From positions 1-13,952 of the forward strand of contig CARCZS010000043.1 in assembly GCA_948956705.1 (NCBI GenBank): 13,952 nt of DNA, given 5' to 3'. The stretch comes from an uncultured Phocaeicola sp. (lineage in GTDB: Bacteria > Bacteroidota > Bacteroidia > Bacteroidales > Bacteroidaceae). The position numbers were made by a program, and so were the translations under genes. The notes beneath the pieces are model-generated. The model made no database searches and was not told the DNA's origin. It was given only the letters and a program-made list of their open reading frames with translations. This document shows, one piece after another, positions 1 to 7,746 of the stretch (positions are counted from its first letter, which is position 1; the number at the start of each line of letters is the position of its first letter).

Positions 1-12
1 ATGGATGGAGCT

Positions 13-47
13 CTTTTCAATTAGAATACAGCGCACTTTTCAATTAG
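13..47. repeat. Short direct repeat at the left edge
   Basis: The 12-mer CTTTTCAATTAG occurs at 13-24 and again at 36-47. The second copy covers the stop codon of the gene ending at 40. The offset of 23 bp is not a multiple of three, so it is not an in-frame coding repeat. It may be a small duplication at the gene end. The function is unknown. Confidence 0.5.
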
Positions 48-882
48 TATCTACAATCAAGGATTTTGATATTTCCTCAAATTTTTTGTCATATTCTGAT
101 TTCATCCGTTTCAACTCGTTTATAGCAGACACCATAAGCTCAAGATTCTGCTTGGTCTGGCTCTGGTATGTCCTGAACTCTTCACGATGATCATCATACG
201 CTTTGTCCGCCAACCTCAAGATATCAACGATTATCAATCCTGTAAATGACAAATAAAAATCACCAATTCCGGCCCATTTCCCAGAAAGTTCATATTCCTG
301 CCATTCCTCCGATTGGTCAATATGCTTCGTCTTCAACGCATAATCTCCCTGTGTATCCGTAAAACCTATTGTAAGATCACCTGAGGATTTACAAAGGAAC
401 CGCACTGAAAGAAACAAAGCATCATATTCTTCCGTGTAGTCAACAGTTATAGAAATGTTCTCTTCCGTCAGTTCTCCTTTCTTCTCATTAAATATCCTAT
501 GTTTCTCCGGCTTCCTGATGAGGCTGTTTTTCTGTAACACTCCCCCATTGCTAATATGCAGCAACTTCCGGTACTCATACAAATCCGTATATGCCCCCAA
601 AGCATCATCTGAAAGATTGAAAAACTCCCATCCTGTCTTATCTGAGAAAGCGGAATTATATAGGTAATTGAATGTTGATGAGCATATATCAACTGCATCA
701 ACATAACTTTCAGCTGCCAGTGACTTGTCAAAAATAGACTGGTTGTCATTACCTCCTCCCGGTAAATAAGACGGAAGGCCAACGCCCCCTCTCCTGCTAT
801 TCCCGATTTCCTCTCTTTGCGCTTCCTGTCCGCTTCCTCCCTCAAGACGGAATACTGTCAAGACTTTACCTTTTTGTTTCAT
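40..882 (-). CDS. Hypothetical phage protein, probably virion or tail associated, with C-terminal coiled coil
   Basis: 280 residues; the family is not recognised. The first 50 residues are low-complexity and rich in Gly, Arg and Glu (GGSGQEAQ, RRGGVG, LPGGGND), like a flexible linker. The middle, about 55-215, has alternating hydrophobic and polar residues (ISITVDYTEEYDALFLSVRF; GDFYLSFTGLIIVDI) that suggest a beta sandwich. The last 60 residues are charged and heptad-like (ELMVSAINELKRMKSEYDKKFEEISKS), a likely coiled coil for oligomerisation. It starts 6 bp after the stop of the 862-residue gene, so the two are probably co-transcribed. A trimeric fibre or tail accessory protein is an inference from this architecture and position only. 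Confidence 0.75.
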   Translation of the reverse strand: MKQKGKVLTVFRLEGGSGQEAQREEIGNSRRGGVGLPSYLPGGGNDNQSIFDKSLAAESYVDAVDICSSTFNYLYNSAFSDKTGWEFFNLSDDALGAYTDLYEYRKLLHISNGGVLQKNSLIRKPEKHRIFNEKKGELTEENISITVDYTEEYDALFLSVRFLCKSSGDLTIGFTDTQGDYALKTKHIDQSEEWQEYELSGKWAGIGDFYLSFTGLIIVDILRLADKAYDDHREEFRTYQSQTKQNLELMVSAINELKRMKSEYDKKFEEISKSLIVDTN

Positions 883-888
883 AAGTCG

Positions 889-3477
889 TTATCTTAGTCG
901 TTTTTCAGGCATGATATCATATATCAGCCGTATTCCTGATATGTTCTCTTTAGCTGTCAGTGCTGTTTCCAACGCAATGCGGTAGTATTTGAAATACCTT
1001 CCTCTTATCGCTCCCACACGTCTGGCCTGCGTTTCCCCTATCTTATACCATTTCTTTCCATCCTGTGAAGCAAACAGTATCATTTTCTGCTTACCTGAAA
1101 AGATGCCTTGTACCGACATATCCATAAGCCGTTTTAACTGCAAAGTATCCAGTTTCAACGCTCTTGTAACAACAATCCCTTTATTTATCACCTCGGAGGA
1201 ATAATCATATATATCTGTGAGCCGGACAATCCTGTCTTCAATATGCACATACGAATATGGAAATATATTGACAACAGATTTAACACGTCCAAACACGGCC
1301 GTGTTCCATCTGTTTTCAGGAAGAGAAAGCACAAAAGACGTATCCATATCCTTCAGCATAAAAATAATCCGCTGGTTCGCATAATCATAGGCTATCATGG
1401 CTGTCTTGATCAGTTCAATAGGAGGTTTGTCAATCATTTCCATATTTGTTCCAATTTCTTCCGGCACAGGTTCGAAAACTCCCTGCAACGCCTGTGATAT
1501 ACAATCTATGGAAGCCCCATTTGTGATCATAACACCTCTGGATGAAATGAACAACACTTCCGAATCCATCTGTGTGATTGATCTGGAATTCAGGCATACG
1601 TCTCTCTGTATCGGAGAAATGGTTGAATAAAACCCTTCAGAATTGACGCTCATCGCATAATTTCCGTCAGAACAGAACAGTAGCATGGGGAATTGTCCGA
1701 ACTGTCCCTGTGATATGGCTGTAGTAACCGGACACATTGCATAAATGTCACCGTTCCCTATTGTATAAACTCCATTCAATGGGAAATAAAAAGGGTTTCC
1801 CACTTCCGAAACAAACATCTTGTTGCTCAGTTCCTCAGACTGCAAGGGTGTAACGGACGGTACGGATGCCGACGATTCATTTGTATTTTTTAACAAGCTA
1901 CAAAAATACGCCCCATTTAAAGTCGGATGTTCCGCCAAAGGATACTCAAACACCATGGAACCGACCACAATCACCATTTTATACGCATCTGTATCAGGAT
2001 AAAACAGATATACAGGAAGTATCTGTTCCAAAACTTCCGTATCACTTTTGACTACAACATCCCCGTTGCTCCCATGTATATACGTATATATTGAAACCGA
2101 AGAATCCCCACGACCTAGGAATTGTGATATACACATGGGATTGAATCCCTTGAAAAAAGTTCTTTTCACATTTGCAATATGCAGACGGCTGTTATATGTC
2201 ATGGAAAAGTCAGGAATGATGATATCGTGTGTCATATAATCATCTGTCAATGTCTCCCTAAGTTCCAAATTGCTCAAAATATGATCCATGTCCCCTTCCG
2301 CACCAAACAGATAGCGGATGTCGCTGGAAAGTTCGTCCAGTTCCAGAGTCTTCACATGATAAAAGAGGGAGGCGTTACATATTTCCTCCTTGAACTCATT
2401 ACGTACTTCCATGCCCCATGCATATGTAGCAGCAGCCTCGTTTCCAAACTTTCTATCATAAGCCTCGCTAAAAGGCCTTGGTGGATAGGAGTACTCTGAC
2501 AAATCATCCATAATATATCCGTATGTGTTGCTCTTGCCTTGGGGAAGATCTTTCAACAGACTCTGACTCATGTCTATTTCACCGTCCGTATAAAATGTAT
2601 AGAATTGGGAGGATATAAAAATATCCACTCCTTTTATAATATCCCCCCACTCCTGTATCGCCTCCTTGTCATTGTTGGCACATGCGTATGAAAGCCATGA
2701 GCAGAATGAGGATATATAACCAATGCCGGTAAAAATCACCTGACTCAGCCGCTCAATTTTACTGACTACCACCGGTGCACCGGAGTCATTAGGCAACATA
2801 AGCACAGGTGCGGACTGCATGATGACAGAACCGTCATAAAGGCGGTATGCATAACGTACAAAAAAAGGGAAAATGAAATATCCGTCTTCTTGCTGTTCTG
2901 CTATATACTTGTTTATCTCAGCATGTACTTTTGTGGATATCCCCTGTACATATTCATCTTTTATCTGCCATTTATCCCCATTAATCCACATCTGTTCCTT
3001 CTTGTACAGTTCAAATTCTCCGCTTCTTCTTACAGTTGAATGCAAGGAAAACACCAAAAGTGGTTCCGGAGGTTTCTGCCCCAGATATTTGTAGTTTCCA
3101 TTTTTCCATAAGAAATAATGCATCCCGTCCTCAGCAAAGGCGACAAGCGTGTTTCCTACCGACAACAATGAACTGGCAGGTATAGACTCATCCAGCAATG
3201 TAAGTGACAATTCCCCCTTATTATTCACATCAGCCCAATATAATGACAGACCGTCTTGAAAAATAAAATGTGAATATGACGTAGCGGAATGTATATATAA
3301 CAGTTTAGCGGAGTTATGACTTTGTGGAAGGATATATTTCTCTCCGGCAAGAACAGAAGGCCTGATACTGCCGTCATGAATCTCCAGCCCGACAGATGCG
3401 GAAAGCTGCCCGTCAGGAGAAATATCGGAATAAGGTGTCAGGTTAAGTCCCGAGAAAGATATTTGTTTCTCCGTCAT
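889..3477 (-). CDS. Very large phage protein, probable tail or virion protein with repeated beta-strand architecture
   Basis: 862 residues, the largest product in the window. No signal peptide or membrane helix is visible. The sequence is rich in short strand-turn units (DGLSLYWADVNNKGELSLTL; LLFCSDGNYAMSV; VLFISSRGVMITNG), as in beta-propeller-like tail proteins. The segment about two thirds along, where a readout strand is followed by SITQMDSEVLFISSRGVM, resembles large tail stabiliser or hub proteins of Bacteroidetes phages, as I remember them; this is a weak family match. The ATG at 3477 follows a leader of about 30 nt with an A/G-rich stretch. A TATATTTG box lies at 3514-3521, so the gene may have its own promoter as well as operon read-through. 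Enzymatic function is not evident. Confidence 0.85.
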   Translation of the reverse strand: MTEKQISFSGLNLTPYSDISPDGQLSASVGLEIHDGSIRPSVLAGEKYILPQSHNSAKLLYIHSATSYSHFIFQDGLSLYWADVNNKGELSLTLLDESIPASSLLSVGNTLVAFAEDGMHYFLWKNGNYKYLGQKPPEPLLVFSLHSTVRRSGEFELYKKEQMWINGDKWQIKDEYVQGISTKVHAEINKYIAEQQEDGYFIFPFFVRYAYRLYDGSVIMQSAPVLMLPNDSGAPVVVSKIERLSQVIFTGIGYISSFCSWLSYACANNDKEAIQEWGDIIKGVDIFISSQFYTFYTDGEIDMSQSLLKDLPQGKSNTYGYIMDDLSEYSYPPRPFSEAYDRKFGNEAAATYAWGMEVRNEFKEEICNASLFYHVKTLELDELSSDIRYLFGAEGDMDHILSNLELRETLTDDYMTHDIIIPDFSMTYNSRLHIANVKRTFFKGFNPMCISQFLGRGDSSVSIYTYIHGSNGDVVVKSDTEVLEQILPVYLFYPDTDAYKMVIVVGSMVFEYPLAEHPTLNGAYFCSLLKNTNESSASVPSVTPLQSEELSNKMFVSEVGNPFYFPLNGVYTIGNGDIYAMCPVTTAISQGQFGQFPMLLFCSDGNYAMSVNSEGFYSTISPIQRDVCLNSRSITQMDSEVLFISSRGVMITNGASIDCISQALQGVFEPVPEEIGTNMEMIDKPPIELIKTAMIAYDYANQRIIFMLKDMDTSFVLSLPENRWNTAVFGRVKSVVNIFPYSYVHIEDRIVRLTDIYDYSSEVINKGIVVTRALKLDTLQLKRLMDMSVQGIFSGKQKMILFASQDGKKWYKIGETQARRVGAIRGRYFKYYRIALETALTAKENISGIRLIYDIMPEKRLR

Positions 3478-3513
3478 AATACTTCTTTTTTATAAAATGA
3501 ATAATAAACATCA

Positions 3514-3521
3514 CAAATATA
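3514..3521 (-). promoter_or_regulatory. Candidate Bacteroides-type -7 box ahead of the large tail gene
   Basis: Read on the minus strand this is TATATTTG, an exact fit to TAnnTTTG. It is the same box that occurs at the two divergent control regions at 11114 and 11828. It would start transcription near 3507, giving a leader of about 30 nt before the ATG at 3477. No TTTG -33 element is seen at the right distance, so the promoter may be weak or activator dependent. Confidence 0.35.
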
Positions 3522-3526
3522 ACAAC

Positions 3527-3985
3527 TTACATGTTCCTGTTCTGTATATTCTGAACAGTTGAGGCTATATCCCTTACCGGAGATGTCGAGATCCGCCACA
3601 CAACGGTCACGACAGTACCGTCCTTGCCTTTCAGAAAAACCGGCTTCCCATGAAAGCGCAACCTGCATATCTCATTCCCACCCCCGATTCTTTGCAAAGC
3701 ACGTGTCACATACGGACTATGAATCTCACAAGATGAGGGAAGAAAAAGAAGATGGGGACGGTTCTCACACAACGGATCATAAGAGAATATCATATATGCC
3801 CTCACTTCCCCCAGCACAACGATCTGTACAGAGTATTTTTCCGTCAATCCGGCTTTCCGAACACATTTTTTACTTATAGTCACATGCTTATGCCTGCCAT
3901 TAACATATATATGATGCTGAAGCACGGGAATCTTAAGTTCCCGTGCTGTTCTTTTAATATCTGACGGTATGTTTGCCAGTTTCAT
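3527..3985 (-). CDS. Hypothetical phage protein, 152 residues
   Basis: Not recognised. The protein is basic, with no membrane helix, and strand-rich in its middle (KYSVQIVVLGEVRAYMIFSY) and near its C-terminus (GKPVFLKGKDGTVVTVVWRI). The N-terminal third has a His/Lys cluster (HHIYVNGRHKHVTISKKCVRK). The ATG overlaps the stop of the upstream gene by 4 bp (ATGA), so translation is probably coupled. It sits between unrecognised genes and the large tail gene, so a structural or assembly role is possible but unsupported by motif. A shorter ORF in another frame at 3474-3668 is treated as a shadow. Confidence 0.8.
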   Translation of the reverse strand: MKLANIPSDIKRTARELKIPVLQHHIYVNGRHKHVTISKKCVRKAGLTEKYSVQIVVLGEVRAYMIFSYDPLCENRPHLLFLPSSCEIHSPYVTRALQRIGGGNEICRLRFHGKPVFLKGKDGTVVTVVWRISTSPVRDIASTVQNIQNRNM

Positions 3986-4473
3986 AGCGGAAACAACGGT
4001 ATCAGTTTGTACGCTACCGTCTCACCGTCATGCTCGTCCTGCACTTTCCATTCCTCAAGTCGGAAAGTGTATGAGGTTACCAGCGGATCTATTTTCAGAT
4101 CATACAATATCTGGCTTGGCGGTGTCGTATCCAAATCAGCATAGCTGGAAAAGAAGCGAAGACATCCGAGGAAACGTCCTCCCACATGATTGATATGTGT
4201 CCGGTTCATCCATTCAGGCTTGCATGGCTGGAGCATGACGCTGTCCTTCCCCAGTTCTTTAAATATTATAAAAGCTCCGGTGGGCATTTTGTCACGGACA
4301 AACATCCGTCTGAAAAGAATGTCCCTGTGCAGTCTGGTATTCCGAAGACGGCATATAGATGTATAACCTGTCCTTACCGGCTCCTTTCTGTTTTCCTCCA
4401 GCCGCTTGTATTTCTTATCCAGATCCTCTATATGATCCGGATGGATCAGAATATTTTTTCTCTTGTTCTCCAT
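3982..4473 (-). CDS. Hypothetical phage protein, 163 residues
   Basis: Not recognised. The N-terminus is highly charged and helical (DHIEDLDKKYKRLEENRKEP). It is followed by a mixed, probably strand-rich body (GAFIIFKELGKDSVMLQPCK; SYTFRLEEWKVQDEHDGETV). There is no membrane segment and no catalytic motif visible. It overlaps the next gene by 4 bp and starts 2 bp after the previous stop, so it is tightly packed in the operon. The same tight junctions run from 3527 to 5569, which suggests one co-translated block, perhaps a virion or assembly module. Confidence 0.8.
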   Translation of the reverse strand: MENKRKNILIHPDHIEDLDKKYKRLEENRKEPVRTGYTSICRLRNTRLHRDILFRRMFVRDKMPTGAFIIFKELGKDSVMLQPCKPEWMNRTHINHVGGRFLGCLRFFSSYADLDTTPPSQILYDLKIDPLVTSYTFRLEEWKVQDEHDGETVAYKLIPLFPL

Positions 4474-4475
4474 GG

Positions 4476-4658
4476 CTAGTCCTCAATAAAATCAATCATG
4501 AAATACTCTTTCCAGGACACATCCCCGTTGTCAAAGCACACAAGCGCCCGACTCCCGTCCTTTGAAATCTTCCTTACTGTCCCCGTACAGGTGATATCCC
4601 CGTCAAAAAAGACACGCGCACCTTCCTTGCACTGTGTCCTGAATACATTAATTTTCAT
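4476..4658 (-). CDS. Small SH3-like hypothetical protein, 60 residues
   Basis: Sixty residues forming a pattern of short strands and turns (ARVFFDGDITCTGTVRKI, ALVCFDNGDVSWKEYFMIDF). This resembles small SH3, KOW or Tudor-like barrels that bind nucleic acid or proteins; this is inferred from the strand pattern only. It lies between two genes with gaps of 2 and 15 bp, which supports it as a real gene. The N-terminal half of the protein at 7044-7493 has a similar look (GDRILTYNGTCTTVTDID). Confidence 0.7.
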   Translation of the reverse strand: MKINVFRTQCKEGARVFFDGDITCTGTVRKISKDGSRALVCFDNGDVSWKEYFMIDFIED

Positions 4659-4673
4659 TGTCGTCTTTTTTAT

Positions 4674-5114
4674 TTAAATGGTTGGATTATTAGAATACTG
4701 TTTGTTGCAATGCAACAGTTCGAAATAGCCTGTCATGGCTCCCCTTGGAAAAGCACAATGACATGGAAGACCATATATCTGACATGCGCAATGTTCGCAC
4801 GGTGCTCCGGTCTGCTCATATTTCGTAACCGCATCCTTTCTTGTCATAAGCTCGTTATAATGTATCTCGCTACATTCCTTCCAGTCATCATCTTTCGGAC
4901 GTACGGACATGGCCGGATCTATCTCCGCATAATAATAACGCATCTCTACTTTCTGCGGATTAGCGCGCGATACAAGTATACGTCCGAAATGACGGTAAAG
5001 CCTGTTCGGCAGCACCTTGCCTTCCGGCACGGAGCGCAACTGCGGTATGAACTGATCCTCCTTGTGGAAGAGCCGTATGAGTCTTATCACCCATAATAAC
5101 ATCTTTTTTCTCAT
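4674..5114 (-). CDS. Hypothetical Cys-rich phage protein, 146 residues
   Basis: Not recognised. It starts with a hydrophobic/basic helix (MLLWVIRLIRLF) that could sit on a membrane, although it is too basic to be a clear signal peptide. The C-terminal third has a dense Cys/His cluster (PCEHCACQIYGLPCHCAF, then LLHCNK), which suggests a small zinc-binding knuckle. The ATG overlaps the stop of the upstream gene (ATGA at 5111-5114). A similar Cys-rich pattern occurs in the 53-residue protein at 8757-8918, so this phage uses such modules more than once. Confidence 0.75.
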   Translation of the reverse strand: MRKKMLLWVIRLIRLFHKEDQFIPQLRSVPEGKVLPNRLYRHFGRILVSRANPQKVEMRYYYAEIDPAMSVRPKDDDWKECSEIHYNELMTRKDAVTKYEQTGAPCEHCACQIYGLPCHCAFPRGAMTGYFELLHCNKQYSNNPTI

Positions 5115-5569
5115 GGTTCCTGTTTTTTTGTTTCCTTGCGGACATAACGATAAATAACATTCTGTGCGTTGAGGCTTATTTCATCACACATTTCTCCGAA
5201 TAACGCGCTCATACGCTCATCACCGAAACTGTCTACATACCGGGTTATGTCCCGGCACTCTGCCGCAGCCTTCTTCGCCCTGACCACTACGGGAAGGGTT
5301 ACGGAACGATCAAATCCTTTAAGATATTCCTCGAACTCCAGCGCCGCGCCATAAAGCATGTCAGCGAATACGAATACCTGATGCATCAACACCAGCGCCT
5401 TATCCCTCTCCTGTGGTGTAAATTTTGGTAGAAGAAATGACAACGGCACATGTTCACGAACATTCTGCAAGGCCGCAATTTTTCGTTGCAGCTCGGCCAT
5501 TCTGGCGTAACGGCGTTCCTTTATCGCCATAGCAAGCTGCCTTTGTAGTTTTTCTAGTTCTTTTTCCAT
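5111..5569 (-). CDS. Hypothetical phage protein with N-terminal coiled coil, 152 residues
   Basis: I chose the ATG at 5569 (MEKELEKLQRQL). The frame stays open up to 5812, but that extension lies inside the helicase loader gene and reads like a shadow (many Arg, Cys and Ser). The chosen start is 1 bp after the loader's stop, the usual packing here. Residues 1-35 form a strong heptad coiled coil. The rest is helical, with a central hydrophobic stretch (ALVLMHQVFVFADMLYGAAL) that could be a buried helix. Being directly downstream of the loader it could be a replication accessory protein, but no motif shows this. Confidence 0.8.
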   Translation of the reverse strand: MEKELEKLQRQLAMAIKERRYARMAELQRKIAALQNVREHVPLSFLLPKFTPQERDKALVLMHQVFVFADMLYGAALEFEEYLKGFDRSVTLPVVVRAKKAAAECRDITRYVDSFGDERMSALFGEMCDEISLNAQNVIYRYVRKETKKQEP

Positions 5570-5570
5570 T

Positions 5571-6353
5571 TTATATCCATTTACGACGGCTGTTGCCGCC
5601 AAGGTGAACAATATTGAACATCTCCTTGACACGGTCCAACACATAATCTCCGTATAGGTTGCGAAACTGCGACAAATCCTCCATGTCGATGTTTGTCGTA
5701 CCGAATGTAAGCATCTCATGCCGAAGTTCGTAACGCATCTGCAAGATGGTCTGTATGACATTGCACGACGTACCGAAATGCTTTGCATTTTCCTCCCGCC
5801 CAATCTCGTCAATTATCAGGTGTCCGGCCATGCCTTTTGTTGTCCATCTGTCAAGCGCCTCCGTACCTTGGGAGGAATAACGTAAGGCTATCTCCGTGGC
5901 CGAACGCATCTCAAAACAGATGTCGGAACGGCGACAACCGTATACCAGTCTGTTGATAAGTGCCATATAGACTTGCAGTCCTCTCAAGATGGTGGTCTTC
6001 CCGCTTCCCACCGGACCATAGAGCAATATTCCTTTCTTTCCGGACAGCACATCTGACTTATGCCATACCCATTGGTATATCTCGCTTAGCAATTGACAAT
6101 TTGAATCGTCCACCATGAAATCAGGAGTAACAGTCCGCATGGAAAGTATCAGCCTGTGCTTCCAGAACTTCTCTATTTCCTCATCGGACAACATCATCCT
6201 TACGTCTCCCATCCGGAAGTTATACTTTCCCCTGTCCTCCCAGTTTGATGATGTGTGGGGGATCGATTTCATGACCGTAATTGTAGTCCTGTCCTCCGGT
6301 CCGGGCATTAGTTCTTTTATCTGTTTTGGTTCTTTCATCGGATTTACATTCAA
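5571..6353 (-). CDS. DnaC/IstB-type AAA+ helicase loader
   Basis: 260 residues. In phage and bacterial replication such ATPases load the replicative helicase (DnaB) onto melted DNA. The Walker A motif GPVGSGKTT is at about 113-121, Walker B LIIDE at 179-183, sensor I TFGTTN near 216-221, and an arginine-containing DRVKEMF segment near 240-246. No DnaB gene is visible here, so host helicase is the likely client. The upstream neighbour is the initiator-like gene, as in lambda O and P. The first ATG (6353) overlaps that gene by 134 bp. An ATG at 6212, 7 bp after the upstream stop, would avoid the overlap and give 213 residues with the whole ATPase core. Which start is used is open. Confidence 0.93.
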   Translation of the reverse strand: MNVNPMKEPKQIKELMPGPEDRTTITVMKSIPHTSSNWEDRGKYNFRMGDVRMMLSDEEIEKFWKHRLILSMRTVTPDFMVDDSNCQLLSEIYQWVWHKSDVLSGKKGILLYGPVGSGKTTILRGLQVYMALINRLVYGCRRSDICFEMRSATEIALRYSSQGTEALDRWTTKGMAGHLIIDEIGREENAKHFGTSCNVIQTILQMRYELRHEMLTFGTTNIDMEDLSQFRNLYGDYVLDRVKEMFNIVHLGGNSRRKWI

Positions 6354-7023
6354 GCTTTTTATTCAGCCAATTGGAGAAATGCCTATATTCGTCTCCCGGA
6401 TTGACCATTGTACAATTCTCATTCTGAAGTTTCCGGAAAAATTCTTCCAGAAAGTCCGATAATGTTTCCTGATTGAAAGCCTTGTATCCCTCATGATGTT
6501 TGTTCATGATGAGGCCTTCCGCCCAGGAATCGTTCCGCTTCATCTCATCAAACAATTCCTGCAAGGGTTTCAAGGGGGAAGAACCAAAAACTTTTTCTTC
6601 TTCTTTTTGAAATAAAACATCATCATTATCATTCTCATAATCATTTATAGTTAGGTTTGTTACGCTTTGATAGCCCTTGTTACTTTTGTTATCACTTGTT
6701 AGATTTGTTACTTTGTGATAACACTTGTTACTTTTGCTATCTTTTGTTACATCCTTATTATACCGACTGGCCATACCTCTCTTGCCAGCCTCACTTCTTT
6801 TTGCTATAATATCGTCGTATTTGTCTTTATTAGAGTCTATCTGTTTTTTTATAAAGGAGAATGCCATTTTAGCCAACGGTCTCAGCTCCGACAATGTCCC
6901 CGACTCGGCATATTCAATGACCGCATCGTACACTTCAAGTCTGACCTCCGGTGGATAATCCACTAACACCTCTTTCCATTCAGTATAAAAAACAAAAGAC
7001 TTCCGTCTGCTTTCCTGTCCCAT
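6220..7023 (-). CDS. Replication initiator-like protein (DUF6291 N-terminus, DUF7833-like C-terminus)
   Basis: 267 residues. The N-terminus (SFVFYTEWKEVL, PPEVRLEVYDAVIEYAESG) is characteristic of DUF6291 proteins of Bacteroidales mobile elements. Residues about 155-222 (LQELFDEMKRNDSWAEGLIM, then FLEEFFRKL and the NWLNKK end) fit the DUF7833-type domain. Between them, about 94-125, is a tandem 16-residue repeat with KSNK and VTNLT in both copies. The coding DNA of this linker is an iteron-like array (6656-6749), so the gene may hold the replication origin in its middle, as lambda O does. The linker after it is Asp/Asn-rich and AT-rich. The C-terminal tail (KTDKRTNARTGG) is disordered and basic, and overlaps the start of the loader gene. 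Origin binding is inferred. Confidence 0.85.
   Translation of the reverse strand: MGQESRRKSFVFYTEWKEVLVDYPPEVRLEVYDAVIEYAESGTLSELRPLAKMAFSFIKKQIDSNKDKYDDIIAKRSEAGKRGMASRYNKDVTKDSKSNKCYHKVTNLTSDNKSNKGYQSVTNLTINDYENDNDDVLFQKEEEKVFGSSPLKPLQELFDEMKRNDSWAEGLIMNKHHEGYKAFNQETLSDFLEEFFRKLQNENCTMVNPGDEYRHFSNWLNKKLECKSDERTKTDKRTNARTGGQDYNYGHEIDPPHIIKLGGQGKV
6656..6749. repeat. Helically phased TTGTTA iteron array, candidate replication origin
   Basis: On the plus strand, TTGTTA begins at 6657, 6677, 6686, 6696, 6705, 6725 and 6744. One-mismatch copies fill gaps: TTGATA at 6667 and TTGCTA at 6734, with a poorer TTGTGA at 6713. Nearly all steps are 9-10 bp, or about twice that where a unit is degenerate. 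This places the hexamers on one helical face. The array lies inside the initiator-like gene, next to an AT-rich stretch at 6598-6655 that could melt. It also codes the 16-residue protein repeat (48 bp, five steps). Origin function is inferred by analogy with lambda. Confidence 0.6.
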
Positions 7024-7043
7024 AATACGAGTATATTATTTAA

Positions 7044-7493
7044 TCATTTATTAATAGTCAGCCTGAACAAGCCACGTTTTACAACCTTTCTTTGTATCAG
7101 TCCTTCCCTTATCATTACCGGAACAAGATTCCGCACATATTCGATAGAGATAAATTCCGTTCTGACAAAAAGATCCTGCAAGGTTCCCAAAAAGCCATCC
7201 GGCCCGCAATTTTCTATAGCGCGAAGAATACATACTTTTGAGAAGCCCAATTTAAGCAACAAGGCACGAGAAAGAATGACTGTATCAGGTGGTACGTAAT
7301 CCTGAACTCTCTTATGTTCAACCAGCAGATCTGTTTCAACAGCCATACGCACACGATGGTAATCCCTCCATTGTCCGTTGCCACAGGTCAGCTTTCCTGC
7401 CATACGGTCAATATCAGTCACTGTGGTACACGTACCATTATAGGTTAATATTCGATCTCCGATTTTCAGTTTTTTAAATTGTAAGGCATTCAT
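7044..7493 (-). CDS. Hypothetical protein, possible winged-helix DNA-binding protein, 149 residues
   Basis: Not firmly recognised. Residues 1-60 look like a small barrel (KIGDRILTYNGTCTTVTDID, LTCGNGQWRDY). Residues about 70-149 look like a winged helix: ALLLKLGFSKVCILRAIENC, then a helix and a basic C-terminal wing (LIQRKVVKRGLFRLTINK). It sits 20 bp upstream of the initiator-like gene, so a replication or regulatory role is plausible. Its start follows an A/G-rich leader (GAAAGAAAGGAATC), similar to that of the gene at 7528-7746. Confidence 0.8.
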   Translation of the reverse strand: MNALQFKKLKIGDRILTYNGTCTTVTDIDRMAGKLTCGNGQWRDYHRVRMAVETDLLVEHKRVQDYVPPDTVILSRALLLKLGFSKVCILRAIENCGPDGFLGTLQDLFVRTEFISIEYVRNLVPVMIREGLIQRKVVKRGLFRLTINK

Positions 7494-7527
7494 GATATTT
7501 TGATTCCTTTCTTTCTAGTTTTAAATA

Positions 7528-7746
7528 TTAATCTTTTTCGATGAAAGTGTTAGTCGTGTTTATCACACCAGCAGAATCAACGCTCTTACCATCCCGGATA
7601 AACACTTTTTCTCGCATTAACTCTTCATAGTCATATCGTGACATTCCGATTACACACACACGACCATCAACATACAATTTACATTTCATTAATTCAGTTT
7701 CTTCTATCGGACCGATAACATCTATTTGAATTGTTCTTTTATTCAT
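7528..7746 (-). CDS. Hypothetical protein, 72 residues
   Basis: Not recognised. The first half has a beta-strand pattern (TIQIDVIGPIEETELMKCKL, YVDGRVCVIGMS). The second half is short and polar, without motifs. The ATG at 7746 is preceded by AGAAAGGAATGAATT, which holds a GGAA-type binding site and a sequence similar to that before the gene at 7493. About 35 bp separate it from its downstream neighbour and 87 bp from its upstream one, a looser spacing than elsewhere in the operon. Confidence 0.7.
   Translation of the reverse strand: MNKRTIQIDVIGPIEETELMKCKLYVDGRVCVIGMSRYDYEELMREKVFIRDGKSVDSAGVINTTNTFIEKD

Noticed and set aside
468..845. 125-residue minus-strand frame inside the 40-882 gene
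   Set aside because: Fully nested in a longer gene in another frame, with no protein-like features of its own.
2179..2499. 106-residue plus-strand frame within the large tail gene
   Set aside because: Antisense to a long, intact gene and without its own start context.
3474..3668. 64-residue minus-strand frame overlapping the large tail gene start and the 3527-3985 gene
   Set aside because: The 152-residue frame in the same place is longer and fits the 4-bp ATGA junction with its neighbour; this one reads like a shadow.
5570..5812. N-terminal extension of the gene at 5111-5569
   Set aside because: Lies inside the helicase loader gene, rich in Arg, Cys and Ser; the ATG at 5569, directly after the loader stop, is far better.
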